From Bacillota bacterium (GTDB taxonomy: Bacteria > Bacillota > Clostridia > Acetivibrionales > DTU013): 59,895 nt of DNA. The DNA is taken from contig JAEZMD010000023.1 in NCBI GenBank assembly GCA_023435745.1, positions 1-59,895 on the forward strand, given 5' to 3'. The notes under the pieces were generated by a model. It ran no database searches. It was given only the letters and a program-made list of their open reading frames with translations, and was not told the origin of the DNA. Below, one piece after another: positions 26,594 through 35,091 of the stretch (position 1 is the stretch's first letter; the number at the start of each line of letters is the position of its first letter). Made by a program: the position numbers and the translations under genes.

Positions 26594-27712
26594 TTATTTG
26601 ATCAGTTTTTCATAATCGCCGACTACCTTGCGCATATTCTCCATTGTATTGATCGCCGCTTTGTAAAGACCTTCGGCTGCTTCTCTTGCAGTTCTTGTAG
26701 CTACTGTATATGGGTCGGTCACAACCTGTTCCTCTATTACCTTCACCCAATCAGCCGGTACTGCTTCAATTCCCTTCAGAGCTCCTGCCAGACCGCCGCC
26801 TACATACGCCTTGCAATCTGTATCTCTTCCAAGGTTAACACAGTAAAGTATTGTTTCGCGGGGCTCTCCCTTAGCCATATACATACATGCAAGTGCGCCT
26901 GACAATACTTCTACAGCATTTGACATGGAATGTCCGTTGTATTTTTCCTGATACAGCGGTCTGAGATCCTTCCATGTGTCTGCTTTATATGCCCACTCAA
27001 GTCCCAGCTCAACTTCCTGTCTCGGCACTTCTGAGAGGAATGAAAGAATTGTCTTGATGATGCTATCAACTGTTGCGTCTTCCTTTAAGGCTTCTGCTGC
27101 ACCGGCTGCTATGGCGCCTGCAACCTCTATGGCATAGTTTCCTTTTACTCCCCTTACATCCTTAATCCTGCCAAGCTCATAAGCATCCTGAGCTGCCTGT
27201 CCGGGGTTGCAAGCATTAATAAGCCCTATTGGCAGAATCATTTTAGAAGTGCCTATCAATGCCGGCCATGATGCATACCTTCCAACCTCCCATGGCGGAA
27301 CTCCAGCCTTAAGGGAGTAGTAAATAACCTGGTCCTGGGGGCCCAGCAAATATCCGAATTTTTCAGGATCAATATCATCCATAAAGGTTTGCGCAAGATC
27401 CATTATGTCAATACGCCCGCCTTTTTTCAAAATCGCATTGGTACACAAGCGATGTCTCTCATGTCCGTCCTCTGTCATTCCTGCAGGCCTTGTATGCGCA
27501 TGGTATACAAGCTTCGGCCCAAATTGCTGCGTCCATATTCTGTCTGTGAGCTCACCGTTTTTTCCCCATTTTGTCTGAGGGAGCATCTTGTCCACAAACC
27601 CCCATTTTTGCTCGATTTCCTCGTAGGTGAATAACTCAGTCACGTCGCCCATTGAGTTACCGATTGTACATGCGGCCTCACATCCATAGATCTTTGAAAA
27701 AAGCTTATTCAT
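26594..27712 (-). CDS. ADP-ribosylglycohydrolase family protein
   Basis: 372 residues of the ADP-ribosyl(dinitrogen reductase)hydrolase / crystallin J1 fold. The N-terminal IGNSMGDVTELFTYEE and the C-terminal NLGRDTDCKAYVGGGLAGAL (Asp residues near 301-303) are the two places where this fold binds the two Mg ions. No ADP-ribosyltransferase gene is nearby. In sugar and nucleoside clusters members of this fold act as glycohydrolases on other ribosyl compounds, so a metabolic role in releasing or processing the imported glycoside is more likely than reversal of protein ADP-ribosylation. CAGGAGG before ATG 27712; 74 bases behind the UroD-type gene. Confidence 0.87.
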   Translation of the reverse strand: MNKLFSKIYGCEAACTIGNSMGDVTELFTYEEIEQKWGFVDKMLPQTKWGKNGELTDRIWTQQFGPKLVYHAHTRPAGMTEDGHERHRLCTNAILKKGGRIDIMDLAQTFMDDIDPEKFGYLLGPQDQVIYYSLKAGVPPWEVGRYASWPALIGTSKMILPIGLINACNPGQAAQDAYELGRIKDVRGVKGNYAIEVAGAIAAGAAEALKEDATVDSIIKTILSFLSEVPRQEVELGLEWAYKADTWKDLRPLYQEKYNGHSMSNAVEVLSGALACMYMAKGEPRETILYCVNLGRDTDCKAYVGGGLAGALKGIEAVPADWVKVIEEQVVTDPYTVATRTAREAAEGLYKAAINTMENMRKVVGDYEKLIK

Positions 27713-27786
27713 AACTACCTCCTGTTTTTTAAGCAGTTAAGCTTATTATATTTTTATGTGCATGTATAGCCTGAACAGTTGTAACG

Positions 27787-28884
27787 CTATTCTTGAAATG
27801 AACCGGCAGCCCTGTATATCTCAATAATGTTTTCCAGCGGCGTATCATTCTGGACGTGGTTTGCCGGCGCCAATATAAGTCCGCCGTCCTTGCTGCAGTT
27901 TTCTATCCTGTCCAGCACTTCCCGTCTGACATCCTCAACTGTTCCAAGGGGCAGCGTCTGCTGGATGGAAATCGTTCCGTGCAGCGTAAAATCCTTGCCG
28001 TACTTTCTTTTTATCTGCGTAACGTTCATACATTCCGGCTGTATCGGATTTATTATGTCAACGCCTATCTCAACCAGATCCGGTATGACCTCCTCCATAT
28101 TTCCATCACTGTGATAATATATCAGAATATCCGGATTCTCTTTTTTAAAGGTCTTAATCATTTCTGCAAAATTAGGTTTGTCAATCGCTCTCCACGCGTT
28201 AACGCTTACCATCATTCTGTCCTGCATGGCAATGTCTCCCGAGAAAGACAATATGTCGGCTCCTGCCCTGATCATCCTGAGTCCTTTCTCCGTTTCATAT
28301 TCTGAGGTCTTTTTAAGCAGTGCCTCGGCAAACTCTTCATCGATAAGCATATCGCATAGATAATTCTCCAGACCCCTCATCTGCCAGCAGACCTTGAAGG
28401 GATAATTGAGCGTTGCGATAATCGCATACTTTCCTTCATACTGATCTATTCTTTTTTTCATACTTTCAACCGATTCCAGTACATCCATCTGCGGCCAGTT
28501 AAAAGAATCCAGATCCGTTGTGTCTGAAAAAGGCCCTCTCACCCATTCGTCATACAATCCGTTTTCCGATGGCTTGAATACAATACCCCAGGCATTTTCA
28601 TAGGAGCCGTCTTCGTAAAAAAGGTACTTTGAGCCGCTCCTTTCAGAGCGTCCTCCAAGAACGCCATTTATTTTTTTATTAAATTCAGGGTGATCCTCCT
28701 TTACGGAAAGCCTTCTGATATCGACGCCAAGCTTCCTGTATAACTCCTCTCTGGATGAAAGACCGAGGTAATCGACAAGATTATCAGCTACATCAGACCT
28801 GGTGCAGTAATCCATAGGAACTCTGTCTGTCGGTTTATGAGCAATAGCCATCAGTACACGTTCCTTTGGTGTAATCTCTTTCAT
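27787..28884 (-). CDS. Uroporphyrinogen decarboxylase-fold protein, candidate corrinoid methyltransferase
   Basis: 365 residues starting MKEITPKERVLMAIAHKPTDRVPM. That start motif, ILIYYHSDGNMEEVIPDLVEIG, NPIQPECMN and TLHGTISIQQTLPLGT are typical of the non-heme UroD branch that contains the MtaA/MtbA/CmuA methyltransferases. His in YHSDG and Cys in QPEC could bind the Zn that activates a methyl acceptor or donor. True HemE residues are not expected here and no heme genes are nearby. Encoded right after the sugar importer and in one train with corrinoid protein and RACo, it is the best candidate for the substrate:corrinoid methyltransferase. An upstream ATG at 28902 sits inside its own ribosome site, so 28884 is used. 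Confidence 0.85.
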   Translation of the reverse strand: MKEITPKERVLMAIAHKPTDRVPMDYCTRSDVADNLVDYLGLSSREELYRKLGVDIRRLSVKEDHPEFNKKINGVLGGRSERSGSKYLFYEDGSYENAWGIVFKPSENGLYDEWVRGPFSDTTDLDSFNWPQMDVLESVESMKKRIDQYEGKYAIIATLNYPFKVCWQMRGLENYLCDMLIDEEFAEALLKKTSEYETEKGLRMIRAGADILSFSGDIAMQDRMMVSVNAWRAIDKPNFAEMIKTFKKENPDILIYYHSDGNMEEVIPDLVEIGVDIINPIQPECMNVTQIKRKYGKDFTLHGTISIQQTLPLGTVEDVRREVLDRIENCSKDGGLILAPANHVQNDTPLENIIEIYRAAGSFQE

Positions 28885-28907
28885 GTGTCCAACCCTCCTC
28901 ATTTATG

Positions 28908-29798
28908 TCAGCTTTTAATTGCGCCTATCATAACGCCCTTAACGAAATATTTCTGTACGAATGGGTAAACCATTAATATCGGTACAATAGAAACAATTAT
29001 AGCGGCATATTGTATAGTTCTTCCCACAGATTCTGTATCCGCCGCACCCACGCCTGTTGTCAGGCTGTCCGTGCTGTTAGTTATAAGCAGCTCTCTTAAT
29101 ATCAGCTGCAATGGATAAAGCTCGCGTTCTGTCCCCAGAAATACCATAGCCCAGAACCACGCATTCCATATGGCCACACTGTAGAACAGAACCATAACTG
29201 CAATGACTGCCTTAGATAATGGAATGATTATTTTTATAAATATCGTAAAATCTCCCGCACCGTCAATTTTGGCCGCTTCTTCGAGACTGACCGGAATGCC
29301 CTGGAAGTTTGTTCTCATAATGACCAGATTATACACGCTTACTGCGTTCGGTATAATCATAGCCCACATCGTTTGTGTCATATTAAGCTCTTTAACCCAA
29401 AGAAACGTTGGTATCAACCCGCCATGGAACAACATTGTAAATGTGATCATAAACATAATCGGGTTAGCCAGTTTCACGTTTTTCCTTGAAAGGCCATACG
29501 CTCCTAATGTAGTGAGTAAAAGACTTGTAGCTGTTCCAAGTACAACGTATATCAATGTGTTTTTATAGCTGGTCAGTATCATCGGATCCTTGATCAGAAC
29601 TACCTTGTACGCTTCAAAGTTTAACTTGCCCAACGGAGTAAACAATAGTCCCTGGTGCTGCATAAGGGCATTTGAACTACTCAGTGACGCAACGACGACA
29701 TACCATATGGGATACAGTGTGATAAGAATTGCTAATATCATTATGAACCCATTGAATGTGTCAAAAATTTTATCTCCAATCGTGCGTTTTCTTATCAT
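28908..29798 (-). CDS. Carbohydrate ABC transporter permease (LplC-like, CUT1)
   Basis: 296 residues, six predicted membrane segments; the N-terminus has RTIGDKIFDTFNGFIMILA typical of LplC/YtcP-type subunits. The EAA loop is EAAKIDGAGDFTIFIKIIIP. The C-terminus ends PFVQKYFVKGVMIGAIKS. Works with the LplB-like permease encoded 12 bases upstream. As in the first ABC operon, no ATPase is encoded. Confidence 0.93.
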   Translation of the reverse strand: MIRKRTIGDKIFDTFNGFIMILAILITLYPIWYVVVASLSSSNALMQHQGLLFTPLGKLNFEAYKVVLIKDPMILTSYKNTLIYVVLGTATSLLLTTLGAYGLSRKNVKLANPIMFMITFTMLFHGGLIPTFLWVKELNMTQTMWAMIIPNAVSVYNLVIMRTNFQGIPVSLEEAAKIDGAGDFTIFIKIIIPLSKAVIAVMVLFYSVAIWNAWFWAMVFLGTERELYPLQLILRELLITNSTDSLTTGVGAADTESVGRTIQYAAIIVSIVPILMVYPFVQKYFVKGVMIGAIKS

Positions 29799-29810
29799 CC
29801 TCTTCGCCCC

Positions 29811-30767
29811 CTACCACAGACTTGTCTCAGATACTTTTTTGCTAAACTTGTTTACAAGTACTAACAGCGTAAAATTAATCACAGAATTGAAAAGATCGAT
29901 TGCGGTACTATAACTGTAGCTTGACTCCAGAATGCCTTTTCTGTATACAAAAGTGGAAATAACATCCGCAGTATCATAAATGGCGGGATTGTAGAGCAGC
30001 ATTATCTTTTCAAAACCGACTGTCATAATAGAGCCAAGTCTCAATATAAGCATTATTATTACTGTTGGAAGTATGCTGGGTATGGTTACATATAAGACCT
30101 GCTTAAATCTGTTGGCGCCGTCGATGGTTGCAGCCTCATACAGCTGTACATCAACTCCTGACAATGCTGCCAGATAAATAATCGAGCTCCATCCCATATG
30201 CTGCCATATGTTCGTGCCGATAAAAATTGGCCTGAACCATTCGGGTGATGACATAAAAGAAATGGTTTCTATCCCGAATATATTTAATATATTATTTACA
30301 ACTCCATTTCTGGAGAAGAAATCCAGTATCATTCCTCCTACAACCACTGTTGAGATAAAATGTGGCAGATAGGATATCGTTTGTACTGTTGACTTGAACC
30401 GCTTGTTCCTGATTTCATTTAACAGCAAAGCAAATATTATTGGAGCAGGGAAACCTGCGATGATATCAAATATGCTAATTAACAGAGTATTCTTTAACAA
30501 GCGTACAAAATAATAACTTTCAAAAAAGCTTTTAAAGTTGTCCAGTCCGACCCACGGGCTTCCTAATATACCTTTAAAGGGTGAAAAATTTTTGAAGGCG
30601 ATTTGTATCCCGAAAAGCGGTACATATTTAAATATTACGAAATATGCAACAACCGGTAAAAGCATCAGATAAATCATTTTATTTCTTTTAATATCATGAG
30701 CATACTCGCGTAGTACACTTGCGAAACGTCTTTTATCGTTCCTCGCAGCCTTAACGGGCAAATCCAT
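29811..30767 (-). CDS. Carbohydrate ABC transporter permease (LplB-like, CUT1)
   Basis: 318 residues; the N-terminus has the LplB-type start KRNKMIYLMLLPVVAYFVIF and YVPLFGIQIAFKNF. The EAA loop is EAATIDGANRFKQVLYVTIP. CAGGAGG before ATG 30767. Lpl-type systems in Firmicutes carry oligosaccharides or glycosides such as uronic acid-containing units, which fits the sugar-acid enzymes downstream, but the ligand is not shown by sequence. Confidence 0.93.
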   Translation of the reverse strand: MDLPVKAARNDKRRFASVLREYAHDIKRNKMIYLMLLPVVAYFVIFKYVPLFGIQIAFKNFSPFKGILGSPWVGLDNFKSFFESYYFVRLLKNTLLISIFDIIAGFPAPIIFALLLNEIRNKRFKSTVQTISYLPHFISTVVVGGMILDFFSRNGVVNNILNIFGIETISFMSSPEWFRPIFIGTNIWQHMGWSSIIYLAALSGVDVQLYEAATIDGANRFKQVLYVTIPSILPTVIIMLILRLGSIMTVGFEKIMLLYNPAIYDTADVISTFVYRKGILESSYSYSTAIDLFNSVINFTLLVLVNKFSKKVSETSLW

Positions 30768-30787
30768 AATACCCCTCCTGATGAATT

Positions 30788-30818
30788 GGAACGGTACAGC
30801 ACAAGTCTGTACCGTTCC
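30788..30818. other. Intercistronic stem-loop after Lpl-type binding protein
   Basis: GGAACGGTACAG and its exact complement surround a seven-base loop (12-bp stem). It lies between binding-protein and permease genes with no T-run, the same place and type as the hairpin at 4281-4313 but of unrelated sequence. Probable role: mRNA stabilisation or partial termination so that binding protein is made in excess. Confidence 0.7.
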
Positions 30819-30873
30819 GTACTATAACCGGCTTTCTCTTTCTACAGCTATAAAATTATCTTTTGCAGTAGAA

Positions 30874-32538
30874 TTATCTTTGTTCGTAACGCTTCAGAGC
30901 TTCCTGCTGTATTTCCAATGCTCTTGCAAGGTTCAAGGATTCGAGTGTCTTAATATAATCGTCAAATTTGCTGATGTCCTCTTGTCCCAGAATGAATTTT
31001 GCAAACATTTCATCCACATAAGTTGTAAGCTCATTTTGAATAGAAGCTAATTCAATAGATTCTTCAGATGTCGGTGTAATCGGCGGCAGCGTCTTTTCAA
31101 TTGAAGCCTCTGCCAATATTCCCATAGCTTCTTTCTGGTTGTCATATGTCATCATCTGTTCCCAGTATCTCAGATCCTGATAAAGCCTTGCTGATGTGCC
31201 GACAGGCATATACTTTGCTGCTGCACGGTCAAGTGACAATCCATCCGGATTCTTTGTTATTAATTCAGTGTACTTGTATTGTCCATTTTCAAATGTGTAG
31301 GTTTCGCCCTCTATACCAAGATTCAATAAAACTCTTCCGTCTTCACTGTAGAAGTAGTCGAGCAGCTGAGCAGATAGTTCCGGATGTTTATTCGCAGTTG
31401 TAATGACCATGCCTTCGTCAGCTACAGGGCTGTTTTCATCGTTTTTAAAGTTGTACATTTTCCCATCGGGAGCCTTCGGGTATGGAGCCTGAATCAGCTT
31501 GAAATTCGGATCAGTTTCAGCCATAACCTTTGTGTAGGTACCCATGTAGGAATTGAGAAGTCCATAGAATGAACCTGCTACGCCGGATGTTACCTTCGCG
31601 TCATGAGAATTTCTGTCAGTGGTAAGGAAGTCAGGATCTATAAGACCTTCTGCATACCATTTCTGCATAGTCGCCAGAAAATCCTTATATTCGGGCTGTG
31701 CAGGACCATATTTTACTGTTCCTTTTTCGTTATAGAAGGTGTATCCAATACCCCATGAACCTATAAGTCTCTGTAAACCGTTAATATTAGCAATCGGAGT
31801 AGAGATGAAGGGTATCTCATCAGCTTTGCCGTTACCATTTAAATCGGTGTTTTTAAAAGCTGTCAATACTGTGTACCACTCATCAATTGTAGTGGGGATT
31901 CCCAGATTAACCCTCTCAAGCCAATCCTTTCTTATCTGAAGACCTCCGCTGACACGGCTTCCGGCATCAATTCTGAGAAGCGGGTACATATATAATGTTC
32001 CGTCATCCGTTACAGCATTTTTTGCGACATCAACATTTTCCGCCATTATCGCAGAAAAGTTTGGAGAATAATTCTCAATAAGATCATTCAGCTTAAGTAT
32101 AGCACCATCATCAATTGCTTTTTGAGGGCCGCCGGGATATCTGCTTCCCCAGTTATAATGTATAATGTCCGGTAAATCGCCCGATGCAAGCAGCAGACTG
32201 AACTGTTCTTTTTCCTGACCAACCGCAGGATGGATAAATTCGATTTTGACTCCGGTTCTTTCCTGAAGTTCCTGGAAAGCCAGCATCTCACTATAGCTTT
32301 TAATGGATGCGGCAGCTCTTTCAGCAAGGCCTGCCCACAGGGTTAAAGTAATGTCTTCTGTAGTAAGCGGAAGTGTCAATTCAGATAGCTTTCCGCTCTC
32401 TTCGGTTGTAGCTTGCGCAGTAGTAGTCTGGGCTGTGTCAGCAGTTGACGGAGCTGGAGTGTTATTGTTTTGTCCGCAGCCTGCCATTAATGCTAAAACC
32501 ATTACTAAACTAAGCAGTATTGCTAGAAATTTCTTCAT
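30874..32538 (-). CDS. Extracellular solute-binding lipoprotein (LplA-like)
   Basis: 554 residues, larger than CUT1 binding proteins of the MalE size and typical for LplA/YtcQ. The lipobox is LALMAGCG, with the lipidated Cys at residue 21, followed by a Thr/Ala/Pro linker. SGDLPDIIHYNWGSRYPGG and NLGIPTTIDEWYTVLTAFK are class landmarks (the latter around residue 210). First gene of the methylated-substrate train. It should be displayed on the membrane outer face and present the substrate to LplBC-like permeases. The upstream region holds the palindrome and repeats at 32588-32720. Confidence 0.93.
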   Translation of the reverse strand: MKKFLAILLSLVMVLALMAGCGQNNNTPAPSTADTAQTTTAQATTEESGKLSELTLPLTTEDITLTLWAGLAERAAASIKSYSEMLAFQELQERTGVKIEFIHPAVGQEKEQFSLLLASGDLPDIIHYNWGSRYPGGPQKAIDDGAILKLNDLIENYSPNFSAIMAENVDVAKNAVTDDGTLYMYPLLRIDAGSRVSGGLQIRKDWLERVNLGIPTTIDEWYTVLTAFKNTDLNGNGKADEIPFISTPIANINGLQRLIGSWGIGYTFYNEKGTVKYGPAQPEYKDFLATMQKWYAEGLIDPDFLTTDRNSHDAKVTSGVAGSFYGLLNSYMGTYTKVMAETDPNFKLIQAPYPKAPDGKMYNFKNDENSPVADEGMVITTANKHPELSAQLLDYFYSEDGRVLLNLGIEGETYTFENGQYKYTELITKNPDGLSLDRAAAKYMPVGTSARLYQDLRYWEQMMTYDNQKEAMGILAEASIEKTLPPITPTSEESIELASIQNELTTYVDEMFAKFILGQEDISKFDDYIKTLESLNLARALEIQQEALKRYEQR

Positions 32539-32587
32539 TCAAGCATCCTCCCTTAAATTTTTCAACATAATGATATTTTTCAATGTC

Positions 32588-32599
32588 TGAAGCGCTTCA
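32588..32599 (-). promoter_or_regulatory. Operator-like palindrome upstream of the Lpl-type operon
   Basis: TGAAGCGCTTCA is a perfect 12-bp palindrome 50 bases upstream of the binding-protein gene and resembles LacI/CcpA-type operators, though it is shorter than a standard cre. Upstream of it the minus strand has TATAGT with a weak -35. ATGCAATTTT occurs at 32636-32645 and 32688-32697, with a related CTGCAATTA at 32623-32631; such direct repeats could be AraC-family binding sites. Confidence 0.45.
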
Positions 32600-32683
32600 T
32601 GCATAACTATAATTTGTTTACCCTGCAATTAAAACATGCAATTTTCAATTTCGCTTTGAAAAATTGATAAAATCAGATCAAAA

Positions 32684-32720
32684 AAGTATGCAATTTTTAA
32701 ACTGCAAAATTTGCATACTT
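32684..32720 (-). terminator. Rho-independent terminator behind the Cache-AraC regulator gene
   Basis: AAGTATGCAA and its complement, extended to 15 bp with one mismatch, form a hairpin that on the minus strand is followed by six T. It lies 40 bases beyond the stop of the regulator at 32760. A second hairpin, GGCTG-n-CTGA with TCAG-n-CAGCC (32731-32757), lies right after the stop codon. Together they separate the regulator transcript from the transporter operon. Confidence 0.6.
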
Positions 32721-32759
32721 CCGCGTCCAATGGCTGTCTGACTATGTTTCAGGCAGCCG

Positions 32760-35045
32760 CTAATTCTTCTTGAACGATCCCGGCGTCGTGCTTGTATGTT
32801 TTTTAAACACTCTTATGAACGAAGAATCATTTGTAAATCCTACGTTTTTTGCTACTTCGCTGATTGTCATATCAGTATTGACAAGCAGCTCCTTTGCCTT
32901 ATCAATGCGAATGTTGTTTAAATAGCTGTTCAGATTTTCACCTGTCTGTTCCTTAAAAAATCTCGAAAGGTATGGAACAGATATGTCGAATTCTTCAGAA
33001 ATCATCTGCAGGCAAAGATTTTGGTCTTTGTACCTTTTTTTAATAAAAGCCTGGATATTATTTGCCAATCCGGTATTATGACTCTTTTTATTATTATTAA
33101 TAAAATTGCACAGGTTAGTGAATATCCTAATTAATCTATCTTTAATTTCATCCACAGTACTACAGTCGTTCAAATACGAATTAGGATTGAAATCCTCGCG
33201 GAAAACCGACTTGTAATCCGTCTTAAGCTCATCAATAATTACCCTCACGACAACACCTATCATATTGGAAAACAAAAGCTTCAGAATATCGGGAGACAAG
33301 TGTCTTCTTGTCACATTTTCTTCATAAATGTAATTAAATGCTTTTAGAACATTTTCCAACTCCCCGGCTTTAAAATATCTTATCAGCCGCACTTCCAATT
33401 CAATCGGAAAGTAATAAACCTGATCGCTCTTTACGACACTTGAGTATTGAATGACAGATCCATACCTGCCTAAAATTCTATACTCCAGTGACCTGTTCGC
33501 TTCCATAAACGCCTTGCTTATATCTTCAGCTGAAGAATAAACGGACCCGACCCCAATGGTATAGCTCAGTCCCAACGCGTTCTTAACGCTCTCAATTGCC
33601 TCGCTCGAAAGCTCATTAACCATGGACAGTGATGCTTCGGCATCCCCTGCGTTAATATTCATTATTATACTGGGATTTTCGTTTTCTGTTTCCGTTACAT
33701 ACGAGATAATATCCTGGTTGACAAATTTTGTTGATAAATGGTCGTATGTTTTTATCCTTGAAATTCTGAGCAAATCATCGCTAATATCTTCATGCTTCCT
33801 ATCGAGACTCAAAACTGCTACCGTAAAAAATTCATATGGGAACCTAATTCCAACCGACTCATATGAATTTTGTCCGGATACAACCGGCATATTAATTCTG
33901 CCATACAGCAAGCCGTGTAAAACATTATCCCTTATGATGGGCTTTTGCTCGTTCAGAAGCAGTTGAATCCTTTTATCCTCTTCCACGATTTGCGTCATCA
34001 TGTTCTCGATATAGTCAAACTCATTTTTACCCTTACTTGCTCCATCTGACGCCGGATCCCTATCCATGCTGCCGGAGAATAAATTCATAACTTTTTTTAC
34101 CGGTGAATAATTCTTATATGCAAATAATATCGCAATTGCTACTCCAATGGCTAGGTTCAAAAGGAAAAACACGAGAGTAATCGTTCTGATATTGGTCAAC
34201 TTGCCCAAAAATACGTTCAAGGGCATAACTGAAACGTACTTCCAACCATGCTGATTGGATGAAATATATGACACTGCCATTGTTCCCTGAACCGTATTGA
34301 CAGCTGTATAGCCTTCATCATTGACAAGCCATTCTCCGGGAATATCATCAATGGCTATGTCAGATTCGTTTGCTATAATCATTTCTCCATTGCTGTCCGC
34401 AATATATAGAAGCCCATTGTTCAGCCATTGCAGGTCACCGAGTACAGACCGCAATTTTTCTTCGTCTATCGATATGACGATTGCAGCGCTGGGTGTGTTA
34501 TTGAGTATGATAGGTATGGGACGAATAAATGTAAGGTTGCTGTTTTCTGATGCTTTTCGCCTGGTAAAGACGTTTTTTGTAGATATTTTAGTTACATTTT
34601 CCCATTCGTCATTGTCAATATTCATGTGATTTTTGAAAAGCTCAGATTTCCAGCTGGCAGTTGGAGTTATGACAGTATCACTGTTCCTGAAATAAACAAA
34701 AAAGCTTTTGATAAAAGGGTATTTATTCTTATATACCGCCAGATCCCTCATTATATTGTAGATCTTGTAATGATTTGCTGGGCTGATTGAATTGTATACA
34801 TTCATATACTCATTAATTCGGGTATTTAATCCAATATCCATGGAAAGCAGCTCAACCTGCGCCAGCTCATTATCAATGTATGTGCGGGCCTGCTTTAGTA
34901 TTGCGGAATTAGACCGCATTACTTCCTCCTCCATAGTATCTTTGGCGAAATAATAGTTAACATAATTTATGAAAAGAGAAACAATTAAAATAACTGCGTA
35001 GGATATGACCAATATCCTAAAGTAATATCTTTTTGGCTTCTTCAT
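32760..35045 (-). CDS. Membrane-bound Cache-domain AraC-type regulator
   Basis: 761 residues. One membrane segment at about 8-30 and another at about 285-310 enclose an extracellular Cache-like sensor. A linker follows, and the C-terminus (about 660-761) is an AraC double HTH (LCLQMISEEFDISVPYLSRF, ISEVAKNVGFTNDSSFIRVF, TPGSFKK). Such one-component membrane regulators are usual beside Lpl-type importers in Paenibacillus and Clostridia and sense an extracellular sugar or binding-protein state. It precedes the Lpl operon in the same direction. No histidine kinase domain is present. Confidence 0.88.
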   Translation of the reverse strand: MKKPKRYYFRILVISYAVILIVSLFINYVNYYFAKDTMEEEVMRSNSAILKQARTYIDNELAQVELLSMDIGLNTRINEYMNVYNSISPANHYKIYNIMRDLAVYKNKYPFIKSFFVYFRNSDTVITPTASWKSELFKNHMNIDNDEWENVTKISTKNVFTRRKASENSNLTFIRPIPIILNNTPSAAIVISIDEEKLRSVLGDLQWLNNGLLYIADSNGEMIIANESDIAIDDIPGEWLVNDEGYTAVNTVQGTMAVSYISSNQHGWKYVSVMPLNVFLGKLTNIRTITLVFFLLNLAIGVAIAILFAYKNYSPVKKVMNLFSGSMDRDPASDGASKGKNEFDYIENMMTQIVEEDKRIQLLLNEQKPIIRDNVLHGLLYGRINMPVVSGQNSYESVGIRFPYEFFTVAVLSLDRKHEDISDDLLRISRIKTYDHLSTKFVNQDIISYVTETENENPSIIMNINAGDAEASLSMVNELSSEAIESVKNALGLSYTIGVGSVYSSAEDISKAFMEANRSLEYRILGRYGSVIQYSSVVKSDQVYYFPIELEVRLIRYFKAGELENVLKAFNYIYEENVTRRHLSPDILKLLFSNMIGVVVRVIIDELKTDYKSVFREDFNPNSYLNDCSTVDEIKDRLIRIFTNLCNFINNNKKSHNTGLANNIQAFIKKRYKDQNLCLQMISEEFDISVPYLSRFFKEQTGENLNSYLNNIRIDKAKELLVNTDMTISEVAKNVGFTNDSSFIRVFKKHTSTTPGSFKKN

Positions 35046-35091
35046 TTTTCACCAGTCCTTACTACTAATTATACACGTTCAATTAAACTCT

